From Dimorphilus gyrociliatus (lineage: Eukaryota; Annelida; Polychaeta; Dinophilidae): 64,000 nucleotides of DNA. The notes below the pieces were generated by a model. The model had not been told where the DNA came from. It did no database searches and was given only the letters and a program-made list of their open reading frames with translations. The position numbers were made by a program, and so were the translations under genes. The stretch covers positions 62,001 through 126,000 of the forward strand of contig CAJFCJ010000018.1 of assembly GCA_904063045.1 (NCBI GenBank), in the 5' to 3' direction. Shown piece after piece: positions 39,636 to 51,326 of this stretch. Numbering within the stretch: position 1 is the stretch's first letter; every line of letters starts with the position of its first letter.

Positions 39636-39834
39636 TTAGCTTAGATTGTTATTAGTTATTTTCGTACTATTGTAAAATTCAACAAAAAATTTCTTTGTTG
39701 TTGAAATAAAAATATTCAGTTCTTAAAAGTGATGAAAGATTATTATTAGAAAATCAGACCAGAAACAAAGGTCGCCAAGGTCACGAGAAGGACGTCGATA
39801 GGCAGATCTTGAGGTCGAGGATAAAACCGGAAAG
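39636..39834. promoter_or_regulatory. Short bidirectional promoter ALG9/PCCB
   Basis: Only 199 bp lie between the ALG9 and PCCB start codons, so both transcripts must start within it unless a start lies inside the partner gene. The PCCB-proximal half is GC-richer than its surroundings. Promoter role is inferred from position. Confidence 0.6.
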
Positions 39835-41703
39835 ATGTGGCAATCTCTAACAAAGTCTAACGGCGTAAATTGTATTAAAAACAGCTTGAAATCTCAGTTA
39901 TATCTAAGGGATTTTGCTAGCAAGAGATGGAATACTGCTCAACATACATTGGCAGTAAGAAAGAAGATAGAAGAACTGAGGAAGAAAGCTCTGCTTGGTG
40001 GAGGAGAGAAAAGAATTGATGCTCAACACAAACGGGTATGCACTATCTCTTTTGACGTTTTTGCAAATAATTGAATGTCGTTGCTTTAAAACAGGGAAAA
40101 CTAACAGCTAGAGAGAGATTAAATGTTTTGTTAGACAAACAGTCTTTCATTGAATACGATGCTTTTATGGAACATGATTGTGCAGATTTTGGTATGGAAA
40201 ACCAGAAGGTAAGTAAACGGTTTTGTAACTATGAGTCTATAAAATTATAAATTAATTTTAAAAACTCAGTATGCGGGAGATAGCGTAATAACTGGTAGAG
40301 GCAAAATCAATGGTAGAACGGTTTTCGTCTTCAGTCAAGATTTCACCGTTTTTGGAGGTAGTTTGTCTGGAGCTCATGCCAAAAAAGTTTGCAAGGTTTG
40401 GGCAATTTTTGCACTATCATAAATTATAACAAATGTAATCGTCTTCTTGCAGATCATGGACCAAGCAATGTTGGTTGGCGCTCCGGTTATTGGTTTGAAT
40501 GATTCAGGAGGAGCAAGAATCCAAGAAGGTGTTGTGTCGTTGGCTGGATATGCAGATATCTTTCAGGTTTTATTAAAATATTTTCAAGCAATGAAAATAA
40601 AACTAATATCTGAATTACGTCCTTAATAGCGAAACGTTATGGCTTCAGGAGTTATTCCACAAATTTCTTTGATTATGGGACCCTGTGCCGGGGGTGCCGT
40701 ATACTCGCCAGCTCTTACCGATTTCACTTTTATGGTTCAAGACACTTCTTATCTTTTTATCACTGGTCCTGATGTTGTAAAAGCTGTAACTCAAGAAGAA
40801 GTTACTCAAGAAGAATTAGGTGGAGCCAAAACTCACACTACATTGTCTGGAGTTGCTCATAATTCATTTGAAAATGATTTGGATGCTCTTCTTCGTTTGA
40901 GGGATTTGTACAACTTTCTTCCCCTGTCAAATCAAGATGAAGCCCCTGTTAGGAAATGTTCTGATCCATGGGATGTAGATGTTCCGGGACTGGATACTGT
41001 TGTACCTCTTGAGTCAACGGAAGCATATGATATTAAAGACGTCATTAAAGGTGTAGCCGATGAGGGTGAATTTTTCGAAATTATGCCAAGCTATGCGAAA
41101 AATATTGTAATTGGATTTGGCAGAATGAATGGCAGAACAGTTGGCTTTGTTGCCAACCAACCGAAGTCAGCAGCTGGAACATTGGACATTAACTCATCTG
41201 TCAAAGCAGCAAGATTCGTTAGATTTTTGGATGCTTTTAACATTCCCATTATAACTTTTGTTGACGTTCCCGGTTTTCTACCAGGAACCCATCAAGAGTA
41301 TAATGGAATTATTAGACATGGAGCCAAATTACTGTATGCTTATGCTGAAGCAACCGTACCGAAAATCACAATAATCACAAGAAAAGCGTATGGAGGAGCT
41401 TATGATGTTATGAGCTCCAAGCATTTAAGAGGAGACATAAATTACGCTTGGCCGTCTGCAGAAGTTGCTGTCATGGGGGCCCAAGGTGCCGTTAAGATTA
41501 TATTCAGAGGCAAGGATGTACAAGAAAAAGAAGCGGAATACATTGACAAGTTTGCTAATCCGTTCCCTGCAGCCACTAGAGGATATGTTGATGATGTTAT
41601 CGAGCCGAGAACAACTAGAAGGAGAATCTGTCTGGACCTGGAAATGTTAAGAACAAAGAAATTGAAGAACCCCACGAAGAAACATGGAAATATTCCTCTG
41701 TAG
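39835..41703 (+). CDS. PCCB: Propionyl-CoA carboxylase beta chain, mitochondrial
   Basis: Carboxyltransferase half of propionyl-CoA carboxylase: moves CO2 from biotin on PCCA to propionyl-CoA, making methylmalonyl-CoA in the mitochondrial matrix. Exons 39835-40035, 40095-40208, 40270-40395, 40453-40566 and 40630-41703 give 542 residues (human 539). The N-terminus, rich in Lys/Arg/Ser without early acids, fits a mitochondrial presequence. Conserved blocks include [65 protein letters not shown] and [38 protein letters not shown] and KHGNIPL follow. The oxyanion-hole glycine motifs of both carboxyltransferase halves are intact. The last 358 codons sit in one exon, which is unusual next to the exon sizes of neighbouring genes. 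Confidence 0.98.
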
Positions 41704-41851
41704 ACAAATGTTCCTTTTCCCAATTGTAATTTAGTGGAAGAATTTAGAATACACTTTATTATCAGTCTCATCATAATGTACAAATCATTTTAAAGGCAAA
41801 ACAATTGATTCCAAATAGTAAAAAACTTCACAAAAATATCTATAGTTTTCG
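41704..41851. other. Tail-to-tail 3' UTR region with polyadenylation signal
   Basis: 148 bp between the PCCB and cysteine-rich-gene stop codons. TTTATT at 41755-41760 reads as AATAAA on the minus strand, about 90 bases past that gene's stop. Confidence 0.55.
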
Positions 41852-42683
41852 CTATCGTCTTTCCGATGATTGAGGTTGAGTTATACGAGTTGTTGGCGGA
41901 TACCCCGAATAACCTGGGTTTTGGTAGCCACTTTGATTATATCCTTGGGTTCCCGTATTGAATCCAGGCCGTTGTTGCCCATAACCATGTCCCGGTTGAT
42001 CATATCCTCCGTAGCCTTGTCCGTAGCCACCACCATAGTAGCCACCTTGAGGAGGCGGTTGACCATAGCCACCTTGAGGAGGGGGTTGACCATAGCCACC
42101 TTCTGGATGAGGCTGTTGACCGTAACCTTGAGTATGCCACGTTCCAGAATTAGGAGGTGGTGGATTTTTCATGTTCAATGTGAAACAGCAGCAATCTACA
42201 ACCTGACAATCTGGAGAAGTACACTGACAAAACGAATCTCCACACTGATGGGGATAAAGAGAATGATAACTTAAACCACATTGCATAAGCAGAGTGTAAT
42301 ATTTAACTTACCGAACATGTTCCACCAGCACAGCACTTTTGACAGCATCCTTCTTCATCGAAACAACATTTACACATGAGAAGATCTTGACAAGTAAAAC
42401 GTTGTCTTTCGCATGGACAAATCCTATCTAAGCAAGCATTCAAGTTTGGCGATTGACAACAATTTGTGCATTGTGCACATTCAATGCAACATTCACAACA
42501 TTGGGTATTTCCCTCTTTTCCGAGACATGTACATCCGCATTCAGGGCAGCATCCCCTCCTTTGACATAATTCTTTAACAATGAACAAAATTATAATCAGA
42601 ACTAAAAATCCACCAATTGAAACGCATAGGATGGCAGGCAAAGGAAATGAATCCTCTGTAACCGGTGCCCTTGTTGCTATCGG
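41852..42683 (-). CDS. Unrecognised single-pass membrane protein, cysteine-rich with Gly/Pro/Tyr repeat tail (5' exon missing)
   Basis: I do not recognise the family. Exons 42683-42312 and 42244-41852 on the minus strand are joined by a clear GTAAGT...CATCAG intron in phase 0, giving about 254 visible residues. They start with a short PIATRAPVTEDSF segment and one transmembrane helix (AILCVSIGGFLVLIIILFIV). Then come about 33 cysteines in roughly 115 residues, many as CC, CxC and CxxC. The tail is rich in Gly, Pro, Tyr and Gln, with YGQPPPQGG repeats. The first visible exon follows an acceptor (CTGCAG), so a signal-peptide exon should lie upstream; none could be assigned. The cysteines would be cytosolic if the N-terminus is outside, suggesting palmitoylation or metal binding (inference). 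Confidence 0.7.
42041..42120. repeat. 27-bp coding tandem repeat
   Basis: Units of 27 bp begin at 42041, 42068 and 42095 and diverge slightly. They encode the GGYGQPPPQ-type repeats of the cysteine-rich gene's tail. Confidence 0.8.
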
Positions 42684-43233
42684 CTGCAGGAGAAATTAGT
42701 TATTAAACTGCAATGAGTCTATTAAAACATATCTATCTATACGAACATTCATCCCAAGCTTCAAAAGGACATTTGAGTCTTAAAAATTTAATCAAATAAC
42801 ACTTCGACACAGTTTATAATATTTACATAGAATTTAAGTTAGGAACAATCTCTTAATAAAGCATATTTAACGGAAGAATTTTAGAGAAGTTGTTGCCTAG
42901 TAAACTATTTGCACCACGTGACCTATGCGGTTCGTGTTCTGTTCTATATTGCTTGATGAATTTGCAATGGTGTTCAGTGAACCAGGCAAAAATATTATAG
43001 ATTTGGTTACCTGTCTTATACAAAAAGTCTAATTCAAAGTTAAAAATATCACCAACTAAAAAACTGTATTCTAAAAGCCTTTAAGCACACCACGTCAGTG
43101 TTTTCTTCACAAAAATATGATATAAAAAATAAGTCGACATGAACGTGTTCTCATGGGAACATTTTTATCATACACTTGTAATTTATTGCTTTCAGTTCCT
43201 AAAAACTTTCGTAGAAAAAGAGCAGATTCGCGT
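42684..43233. other. Region between the cysteine-rich gene and ADAM
   Basis: 550 bp that should hold the promoter and first exon of the cysteine-rich gene and the ADAM 3' UTR. The only candidate start exon (MSTYFLYHIF, near 43140-43111, donor GTGAAG) is too weak to call. A CACGTG site lies near 42915. Confidence 0.45.
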
Positions 43234-46200
43234 CTAAGTTTCACTATGTTTTGTTGTTGCACTATCTGAATGATACCCTTCACTGTTCTGGAATTCAACA
43301 GATGGAGCTTTTGATTCATCCAATAATGGTTCACTTTTACCCCCCACAGCTGTCATTTCATACTCATAGAGCGGATTGTTTTGAATAGTCATTTTGCAAG
43401 AGGCACTTGGTAAAGGAAGAAGGCTTGGGGGCCGTCGGTTAGACGTTGGTGATGATGAGGGACTGGACAAACTTGAGATGGGAAGAGGAGAATAAGTCGA
43501 GTATGGGGGTGGAAGTGATAAGGGTGCATAGATAGGACTTTGAGACCTTCGCTTTGGACTGCGGTGGGGGTGAAGAGACAGTCTTGGAGATTCTTGCCGC
43601 ATTTGGGAGGGATTTTCATAAATAGGGTTTGGTGACCTCTTGCACTTTTTGTTTGGATGTAGCTTAAGGGAGCTTTCTGCGTCACCACTGGACGGGGAGA
43701 GTTGCTGAGCTTTGGCTGTAGCTTCAGCTAGATTTCTCGCTGCGACGTCAATCTGTTTTAGCAAATTTTCAATGTTATTCGATGATCGATTCGGGTCAGT
43801 TTGAGGAGGGGGGGGAGTTGGCGTTGACAAGGATCCATTGCATTCAGTAGAATCAGAATCAGACGACGAATCACAAGAATCGGCTTCGGCAGTATCAAAT
43901 GTTTGTTTGATCGATTGAAGTTCTGTATCAAGCATATTTGCTATATTATTGGGTCCTTCACTTTCCTGTACTGTATTAGGAGCAGAATTTTTTAAAATGC
44001 CTCTATCAGGCTTACGAAGGAGGCCATCAACAGCTAATTGCTTTTCTTCTGTGTTTTCACTTTCGGCTTCACTTAGTGATGGAGTATCTCTACGTTGTCT
44101 TCTATCTTTTTTCTCCTTTCTGTAAAATAAAGTAGTCACTTAATAAGATGATTTAAGTGTTAGCTATTTTTTTGCAAACCGGTATGTAGGCATGCTTCCA
44201 AAAGATATAATTCTGTTCTCATTATTAATTGCTTCGTAGAAAGAGCCATTCTGGGTGGCATTTAAGAGTTGTTTATTAAAGTATAACTTTCGTTGACTCT
44301 TTCTTTGAAGTCTCTTCGGGCTACGACGCCTAGGTAATAAATATTTAATTTTCAATTAATTCAGTTCACGTGTTGATTTCCTAATTGTAAAAGACATTAC
44401 TTACCTATAACAAACGATAAAGATAAAACAACAAAGAAAAGCTCCTCCAGCACCGCATGAAAGAACGATAATAAGCCATAATAAAGAATTCTTCTTTTCT
44501 GTTAAAAATCAAAAAAATGTCAAAAGAAAATGTTTAGAATGCCAGGATTTAATATGAATCTAATTAACCTTTCGAGCTTTGCAGTAAATCATCGGCCTGA
44601 GTCGTATCAGGTCGATTATTTAGACTAAAAATTTCACCCATCGGCATTTTGTCAGTCGGTCTGACGTACTCACAGCTTTCTCCAGTATATCCCTTGTTAC
44701 AGAAACATCTACCTTGGTTACTGCATATTCCATTTCCAGAGCAAAGTTTTCTATGTAAACCTCTTGGGCAATCCGAAACACGCAATTCTTTTAAATGTGT
44801 ACATTTTCCTGATAGGCAAATTGATGATTCGTCACACTTTGTGCCATTTCTTACTAAAGCCTGACTGCTTTTCTTCATGAGGCTCCTTGAGGAGTAAATA
44901 GTTGCTAGCAAATCGTCAGTTAATAGATTAAAGAAAAATAACTAACTTGCAATGTAAACTTCCAAGAAATGACTCTACAGCTTCCGTGTGATAAGTCATT
45001 TTTTGTGTGTTTCCTCCACGGCAATGTAACAGGCCGCATCGAACATTTCTAATTTGATGGGATTAAGGAGAAGAACAAATATATTCTTATAAACTGTATA
45101 AGAGTTTATCGCTACTTACTCTTCGTCACACTTTTTATAATTTTGACCCTCTACCCCACAATGACCTTGGAAGTTACCATGTACATTATATATTCTAAAA
45201 CATTCGTTATCGGCCGCCTCAGAATCAGGACCCCAGATGGCGCGGCACTGATCCGTGGAAGTGATGCATTCCCCAGCGTAGCAATAGCTTCCTGTACAGA
45301 TTTCGCCATCTCTTACATATTCATTGTGTGGACACTAAAATAATAAATAAATAGAGAAAATTCAAATTTATGACATCTAAATGCAGACCTCGCCGCTAAC
45401 ACCGTTACAGTATTCCGGTACATCGCATTCTCCTATCGCTTCCCTGCACACGTGCCTATTAGAGAGAATCTGACAAATAGGTAGAAAAAAAAATAAAGCG
45501 TTAGAGATCGCGTAACCTAAGTAATAGGAAAATTACATATAAACTTACTGTGCAATTCCGACAGCAACTTCCCGACCTACACGTGGCCCACGATTGCAGC
45601 AGGCAAGTGTTATGATCACAGCAAGGGTCAGAATTGATGCATTCCTATTTGAAGAAAACTTTAAGCAAAGAGAAAGAGAAAGCCAATATTCTCTATCTTA
45701 TCGATAGCAGCAATAGGGCTGACCTAGATTATTTTATTATTCCCTTACCTCTCTACTACGGCAATCGCATTCTTCACCTCTTTCCACGATTCCGTTACCG
45801 CAACGTTGAGGAAAGGATATCTGTCGACATAGTCTCTTTTATTTTCATCGAAAAGTTAAAACAAACAGATAAGGTCAATTTATCAAAACTTACGGAGGAT
45901 TCGTAGGGAAATAAACAATGAGCATGGACTTTTAAAAACTTTTCCTTCTGGATATTTTCCCAACAGAATCTAAAATTCGTTCCTCTTTCTATCATACACT
46001 CTGAATCGCCACAGCTGCAATCTGTATAAGGAGTAAGTTTTTTCTAAGGATTAAATGTAAAAGTCTTACCAGATTCATTAAATCCAATTAAATTAAGAAT
46101 AGAATGGAAGGTTGAATCGATTCTTTCATGGACGTTGTCCGAATACTTTACAACAGCTAAAGCCCTTGATGTGCACAATGAGTCGGGTAAAGCAATGTGT

Positions 46201-48696
46201 TGCTTATCATCTGAAAAATCTTTCGCTCTTCAAGGAGAGAAAGTAAATGTTTTTTTTAAACTTATTACGAAAAAGTAAATAAGAAAGTGGGTGATAATTT
46301 ACGTGTAAAGTATGGCTATTCTTGCCCTGGGAGGTCGTATGCTTTTTGTCCAATATCCAACCAGATTGTGCAAAGTTTCCCTAATTGACAATGTTATCGG
46401 TATGTGATCTCGTTTATTCCACATTTCCATATAAGCGACGCCCAACTTAATATTGATTTTTCCCAAAAGCTGTACGAACAAAGGAAGTGAATAGGGGATA
46501 TCTTAGACAACACAACCAAATTTCTTTCGCTTGTGGTAAGAAATCTTGCTCACCTTATCAGCTACAGCCGCCGTTAGCAAAGTCTCACCGACTATCGGTA
46601 GGTTAACTTCGTTTAGGGAAGTAAGCTAAACGAAAAATATATCTTTAAACTTTATATTCATGCATATAAAATCAATAAATAGTTTATTTAATTTGTACAG
46701 AAAGCTTTCTGATTTATAGTGAATAAATGTTATCTAACTTACTAGGGAATGATCAAGTAATAAAGCAACATTCAGAATGTCAGGCTGTCTGTTCTTCATC
46801 CTATCTTGTTTGATCAACTTCAAATTCCGTTTATATAAAGCTCCATTAAGTTTCTCCAATGACTTCCACATTCCCGATTGACAATTACCTAAAGAAAATT
46901 AAATTCTTTTTATTCGAATTTCGAACTCTAACAGTATTTGAGAGAAAGCAAATAGGCCTAACCGCAAGATTTGGAAGTGATAGAGCTAGTTAGTTCCGTC
47001 CAAACGTATACAGTTGATCCATCCGTCTGTTAACATATAAAAATCTGGTTTGAATTAACCGGAGAAGAAAGAAAATTGGATGAAAAGGGTGAAGATAATA
47101 AAACGTGCCCAATTGCAAACAAAATAACGAAAAAAACGACAACATAAATAAATACTAGTACACATAAGCACCTGGTTATTCGGATTGCGTGTTTGATGCA
47201 AAAGGTATATGCGTTCTCCTATTCCCAAAACGCCACTGTACATAAACAATAATTACTCATAAGTAACAAAATCGTGGAGAATATGGGGTTTTATTGAAAT
47301 TGGCAACGAAAATATACTCTCTAAAAGTTATTACATTTGGTCGCCAAGTAAGAAACTAACCGTAAAGGATGGCAGACGCTTAATACTATAAATCCACCAT
47401 CTTCAACGTCTCCTTCGTAAAAGCAATTTGGTAAACGCTCTTTTACGAGTATGCTTCGTTTTCCGGCATCGTCGTACAATCTACTAAAATTTTCAGATAT
47501 AAATTTCCTTTTTAAACGAATTTTTAAGGAGAGAAGGCGACTGTTGAAAGATGCTTCAAAAAGAAGGCGTTTCGGCAGCTGAAAACACAAACGAAATCCT
47601 TGTATTATTTACATAATGCGAATAAGAGAAGAGGATAAAGTAATTTTTAATTTTGACTAAGTTAAAAAGCTTGTTATGGCGGAAAATTTTTGCTAGGCAA
47701 CCGATTTTTTTAACTTGAAAATAAAAGAGAAATAAACAATTATTGAGAAAGAAAAGCTGTAAAAGTAATAAAACAGATAATATAAACTGTACAGTGTATC
47801 ATTCGCTGAACTGTTTACAAGATGTACGGTTTACATACCTTTGCAAGGTTAATAAATCTGACGGGTATTTTTCTAGTCGCTTTATTTCGTTTCCATTTAT
47901 AAAATCGAGGAAGCGTGAGAAGACCTCTCGTTTCGCCCCAGCTAGAGGTCGTTAAGTTCATGCCAGACGCGTTTTCAAAGGGCGTCTCGGTGTGGTTATT
48001 CTCACGACTAGTCGTCTCAATTGACTCTGACAGCAGAAATTAAAAATTGAGTAAATTGATTGCATATATGTAAGTGGGCCATGCTCTTTTCTTTTAAGAT
48101 ACAGATTGATAAATGGTATTAACAAAATGACTCATTATTCTTCTGTCAAAATACAACAACCCAATATTATTTTTTTTGCTTTGTTCAACACTAAATGTCA
48201 TTTTCGATAGTAATATCTATCGTTAAAAGATTAGAATGTAAACAATAACATTTAAATGTTTATTATACAGTTAAATTGTATTGAGTATTTTTAACCTATA
48301 TTTTAATGACTTTAATGGTTTCAAATCTATTTAAAACAAAGGCGAGTGAAAGTGTGCTGGTTTAGCATTTTCCAAATGCTGATAACGCTTTGAAACATGA
48401 TCCGTACTAGCCCAGTTTTTTTGTTGGCTTTAAATGAAGTTTCCATATCGATCAAAAATATTCGCAATATATAATTTTATCAATTGTTCTTTTAATTTCT
48501 ATTGTTCTTTTTTTTCTACTCTCTAAACTACGTAAATGACTGGTTTTGCAAAAAAATTAAAGTAGGCGCCAAAATGGGCGATAATACCTAAGACCATATT
48601 TAGACAAAGTACATTTATCTTACCGAAATCCGTAAAATTCTGACCACATCCAAAAGAATAAACAAAAGTTAAAATATATAATATTAAAATCCACAT
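43234..48696 (-). CDS. ADAM: ADAM-family membrane protein lacking the catalytic zinc site (ADAM11/22/23-like)
   Basis: Exons on the minus strand: 48696-48624, 48026-47839, 47578-47361, 47235-47172, 47026-46963, 46888-46743, 46625-46554, 46469-46303, 46227-46070, 46021-45894, 45820-45749, 45644-45549, 45469-45389, 45334-45120, 45048-44947, 44885-44569, 44498-44405, 44329-44180, 44119-43234, giving 1096 residues. A signal peptide (MWILILYILTFVYS) is followed by a prodomain, then a metalloprotease-like domain (about 200-425). At the HExxHxxGxxH position it reads FHSILNLIGFNES, so it cannot bind catalytic zinc. The disintegrin domain (CGNGIVERGEECDC, CREAIGECDVPEYCNG), cysteine-rich region, EGF module (CSGNGICSNQGRCFCNKGY) and TM helix (about 724-747) follow. 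The 350-residue tail has a basic juxtamembrane patch, NPIY and NPLY motifs and proline-rich stretches. Such ADAMs work in adhesion or ligand binding. Confidence 0.92.
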
Positions 48697-49270
48697 GCCG
48701 ACTTCTCAAGGAAGTTTGGCGATGGCCAAGTTAGAGCGATGTAAACTTTGTTTGGTATTAGCGCTTTTCATAGGCGTTTACCAGTTTTCTCGTGGTACAT
48801 TTTTGCTATATATGCTGACTTTGCTGCCATCTGTTGACAAAAACATAATCATAACAATATTTTTATCTCTGCGTAAGATTTTTATCGTATAGCTTCTTGC
48901 ATTCGTCTGATTTTCTTACTGAATTTCAATTTATAACAAAATAAAGTAGTTGTTCCTTTTCGATGTGATAAGATTAACCGGTTATTTAACATTACGGATC
49001 TTCACTTAGTAAAGTAATAGCTTTAACTTTTTAGTTTACTACCAAACTTTTAAAAATAGGCACATTAGGTACAACAAAACATTTTTTTCAAGTAAGTCCT
49101 ATGTTAATAAAGGTATGTTATGTTTAATTTTCACATTTCAGATATTATATATGTGAAATTTGATTTCACTGCTTTCGATATTCTCAAAATATTTGTTGTT
49201 TTAATATAATATGAAAAAAACACTTTAATAACGATATTAAAAGTATTAATATTGTTTATGCTTAATTTAA
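48697..49270. promoter_or_regulatory. ADAM upstream region and COPS4 3' UTR
   Basis: 574 bp between the ADAM start and the COPS4 stop (same strand). An E2F-like TTTTGGCGCC element lies just inside the first ADAM intron near 48574-48583. A plus-strand frame with a hydrophobic N-terminus (from 48695) overlaps this region but has no supported continuation. Confidence 0.45.
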
Positions 49271-51046
49271 TCAAGAGTTCGCCATTTCTCTTTCAATAGT
49301 TGCTCCTAACCAATCAGGAAAAGCAGATGTAATTCTTTCAATTATGTTGTTAACTTGGAAGCATAAACCATGTATTTGTTTATCCCAACTAGGTAGTGGA
49401 TCACTCGCTGAGATTAAATAACAAATAATAATTAACAACTTTATTGGTCTCTAAGGAAATTCAACTTACATCCAAAGTAAACAATCATTGCAATTTGATC
49501 AATGTGCCCATTCATTCGACCTTCGCTGATCATCTGAGAAGCTATTTTTTCAGCTCGTAAAGGATCTGATACGAAAGAAAAGTTAAACTTGAATATTATT
49601 TTATATTTTTACTAACCAATTTCTAACAGAGCTCCCAGCTCTTGAAAAGAAATATTATTATATAACTTTGAGGCAGAGAGAAGATTATGCTCAATTATAG
49701 CTCTTTCTAAGATAGTCCCCCCATCAGATGCAACAGCTTTCTGATGTGGTAATAGAAGTTTCTCAAATTCTGTTACGTCTGTTGTTTTGATAATATGTTC
49801 CAGATGCATTTTTTCTAGAATGGATATAAAAGTAAACATTTGACACCTTTCATCTTTGAATAAAGTGGCCAACATTCTTGATCGCACTTGTCCAGCCTTT
49901 GCCAAAATTGTACAAACTATTGCATTCCTCAAAGCCCTCATTCTTTCTGGTTCATCAACTTCTGTCTTATAAGACAATTCATTATACTTTTGGGCGGCTT
50001 CAATAAATTTTCGACGATAATCCAAAACTTTTGCATAGCATGCTTTATAATAAATTTGTAAGTCATTCCTACTGCTGTCTGTGACTAACATAGATGCTCT
50101 CTTGATATATTGTTCGGCTCTACCAGGATCTTCATCTTCCAAATATAATCGTGCAATTTTCAAGTAAGTTTCTAATTTGTAATCGTTAGAATATTGCTTT
50201 TGAGCAGTTTCTAGTGGTATTCCGACTAAGGTTGTAGCAGCACTCTTCCATTCTCCACATTTTTCGTAAACTTCAGCTAAGTATTGTCGAATATTAGCAA
50301 CTTGTTCTTCGAATGAGATTACTCGTGGATTTAATCTTTCCAGAGTATAGCGAGATACAGTGATTACGTTGTCGTCTGGTAATTTTTTTAATTCCGTACA
50401 AAATTCAGATAGTAGTTGTCTAGAAATCACCAAACTGACATTCTCGTTGACCACTGAAAAAAAAAGTTGCCGTTAAGTCAAGCTCGAATAAAGTTTAGAA
50501 AGCAGCTATTTCAAAAAAAGGAAAATTTTTGATAACTATAAATTTTATCTGAGTATTTACAGGCATCAACAAAGTCTTTAAGGCCTTCAGTACGATTTTT
50601 TTCTTCGTTCTTTAGAATTGATGAGAGTATGGCTTTAAATCTAATTTCGAAGATATGATGATTAATAGTTAAAAAAGATATTAGCGTTTAATAATGTTTA
50701 CCTATCCGTTTTCTCCTTATGAGAAGAGGAACTCGACGAATTTGATAACGTATGGAGTAGTTGTTTCCAGTTTTTCTGTCAATAAAAATTAAAGGATAAA
50801 TAAATTATATTTCTGTACTGTTGGAATTTGATACGAGAATTATAGAGGTTCTGCAAATAATCGGGCTTTTTTTGAGATGGGTTTTCAAGTTGATAGTTAC
50901 ATTTTACATGTTATATTACTGCTAAACTCTCAAATAAAGAATTAGGTAGAAAAGTACATTTTATGTAATGTCAATCGATGTATTCATTAGAAATATAAGC
51001 AAATAGAAAATTATCTAGCTGAACTTACCGAATCCATGTCCGCCAT
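49271..51046 (-). CDS. COPS4: COP9 signalosome subunit 4
   Basis: Subunit of the COP9 signalosome, which removes NEDD8 from cullin-RING ubiquitin ligases. Exons on the minus strand: 51046-51029, 50775-50702, 50640-50561, 50453-49617, 49565-49470, 49407-49271, giving 413 residues (human 406). The first exon encodes only MADMDS. Conserved blocks are [70 protein letters not shown] and [14 protein letters not shown]. The PCI domain follows ([36 protein letters not shown]), then a C-terminal helix with [15 protein letters not shown]-like helices precede the PCI domain. The start is fixed by the ATGGCGGAC exon and its GTAAGT donor. Head-to-head with the RIG-I-like receptor, start codons 280 bp apart. 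Confidence 0.97.
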
Positions 51047-51326
51047 ATTATCTCTTGATCGGTTACCGAAGTAAAACACACTTACCGGTTCAACGTACCA
51101 GTTTTTTTTAAAGAAAATAAAAAGATTTTTCATTATATTCAGTTGAAAGTTTTAGAAATAGGTTATACTTTCGAAGAATGATATAATATGAAAATTCAAT
51201 TTAATAAAATTTGAGGGTGTGATATTATTTTAGCACTCGTAACGTTTGATAATTTAAAATCGATAGGCTCGAACTGAAACCGAAACTTGGAATTTTTTAT
51301 CTTTTATCTATTAGTAACAGACGACT
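51047..51326. promoter_or_regulatory. Divergent promoter region between COPS4 and the RIG-I-like receptor
   Basis: 280 bp between opposite start codons. It includes a paired CGGTTACCG / ACCGGTT stretch near 51059-51090. No clear IRF- or NF-kB-type site could be assigned by eye. Confidence 0.5.

Noticed and set aside
43081..43140. Minus-strand MSTYFLYHIF as start exon of the cysteine-rich gene
   Set aside because: Weak GTGAAG donor and a poor signal peptide. Could not be supported over chance.
48695..48892. Plus-strand ORF with hydrophobic N-terminus (MAKLERCKLCLVLALF region), possibly exon 1 of a membrane protein
   Set aside because: No later exons fit before the COPS4 3' end at 49271, there is no family match, and its start overlaps the ADAM first exon by two bases.
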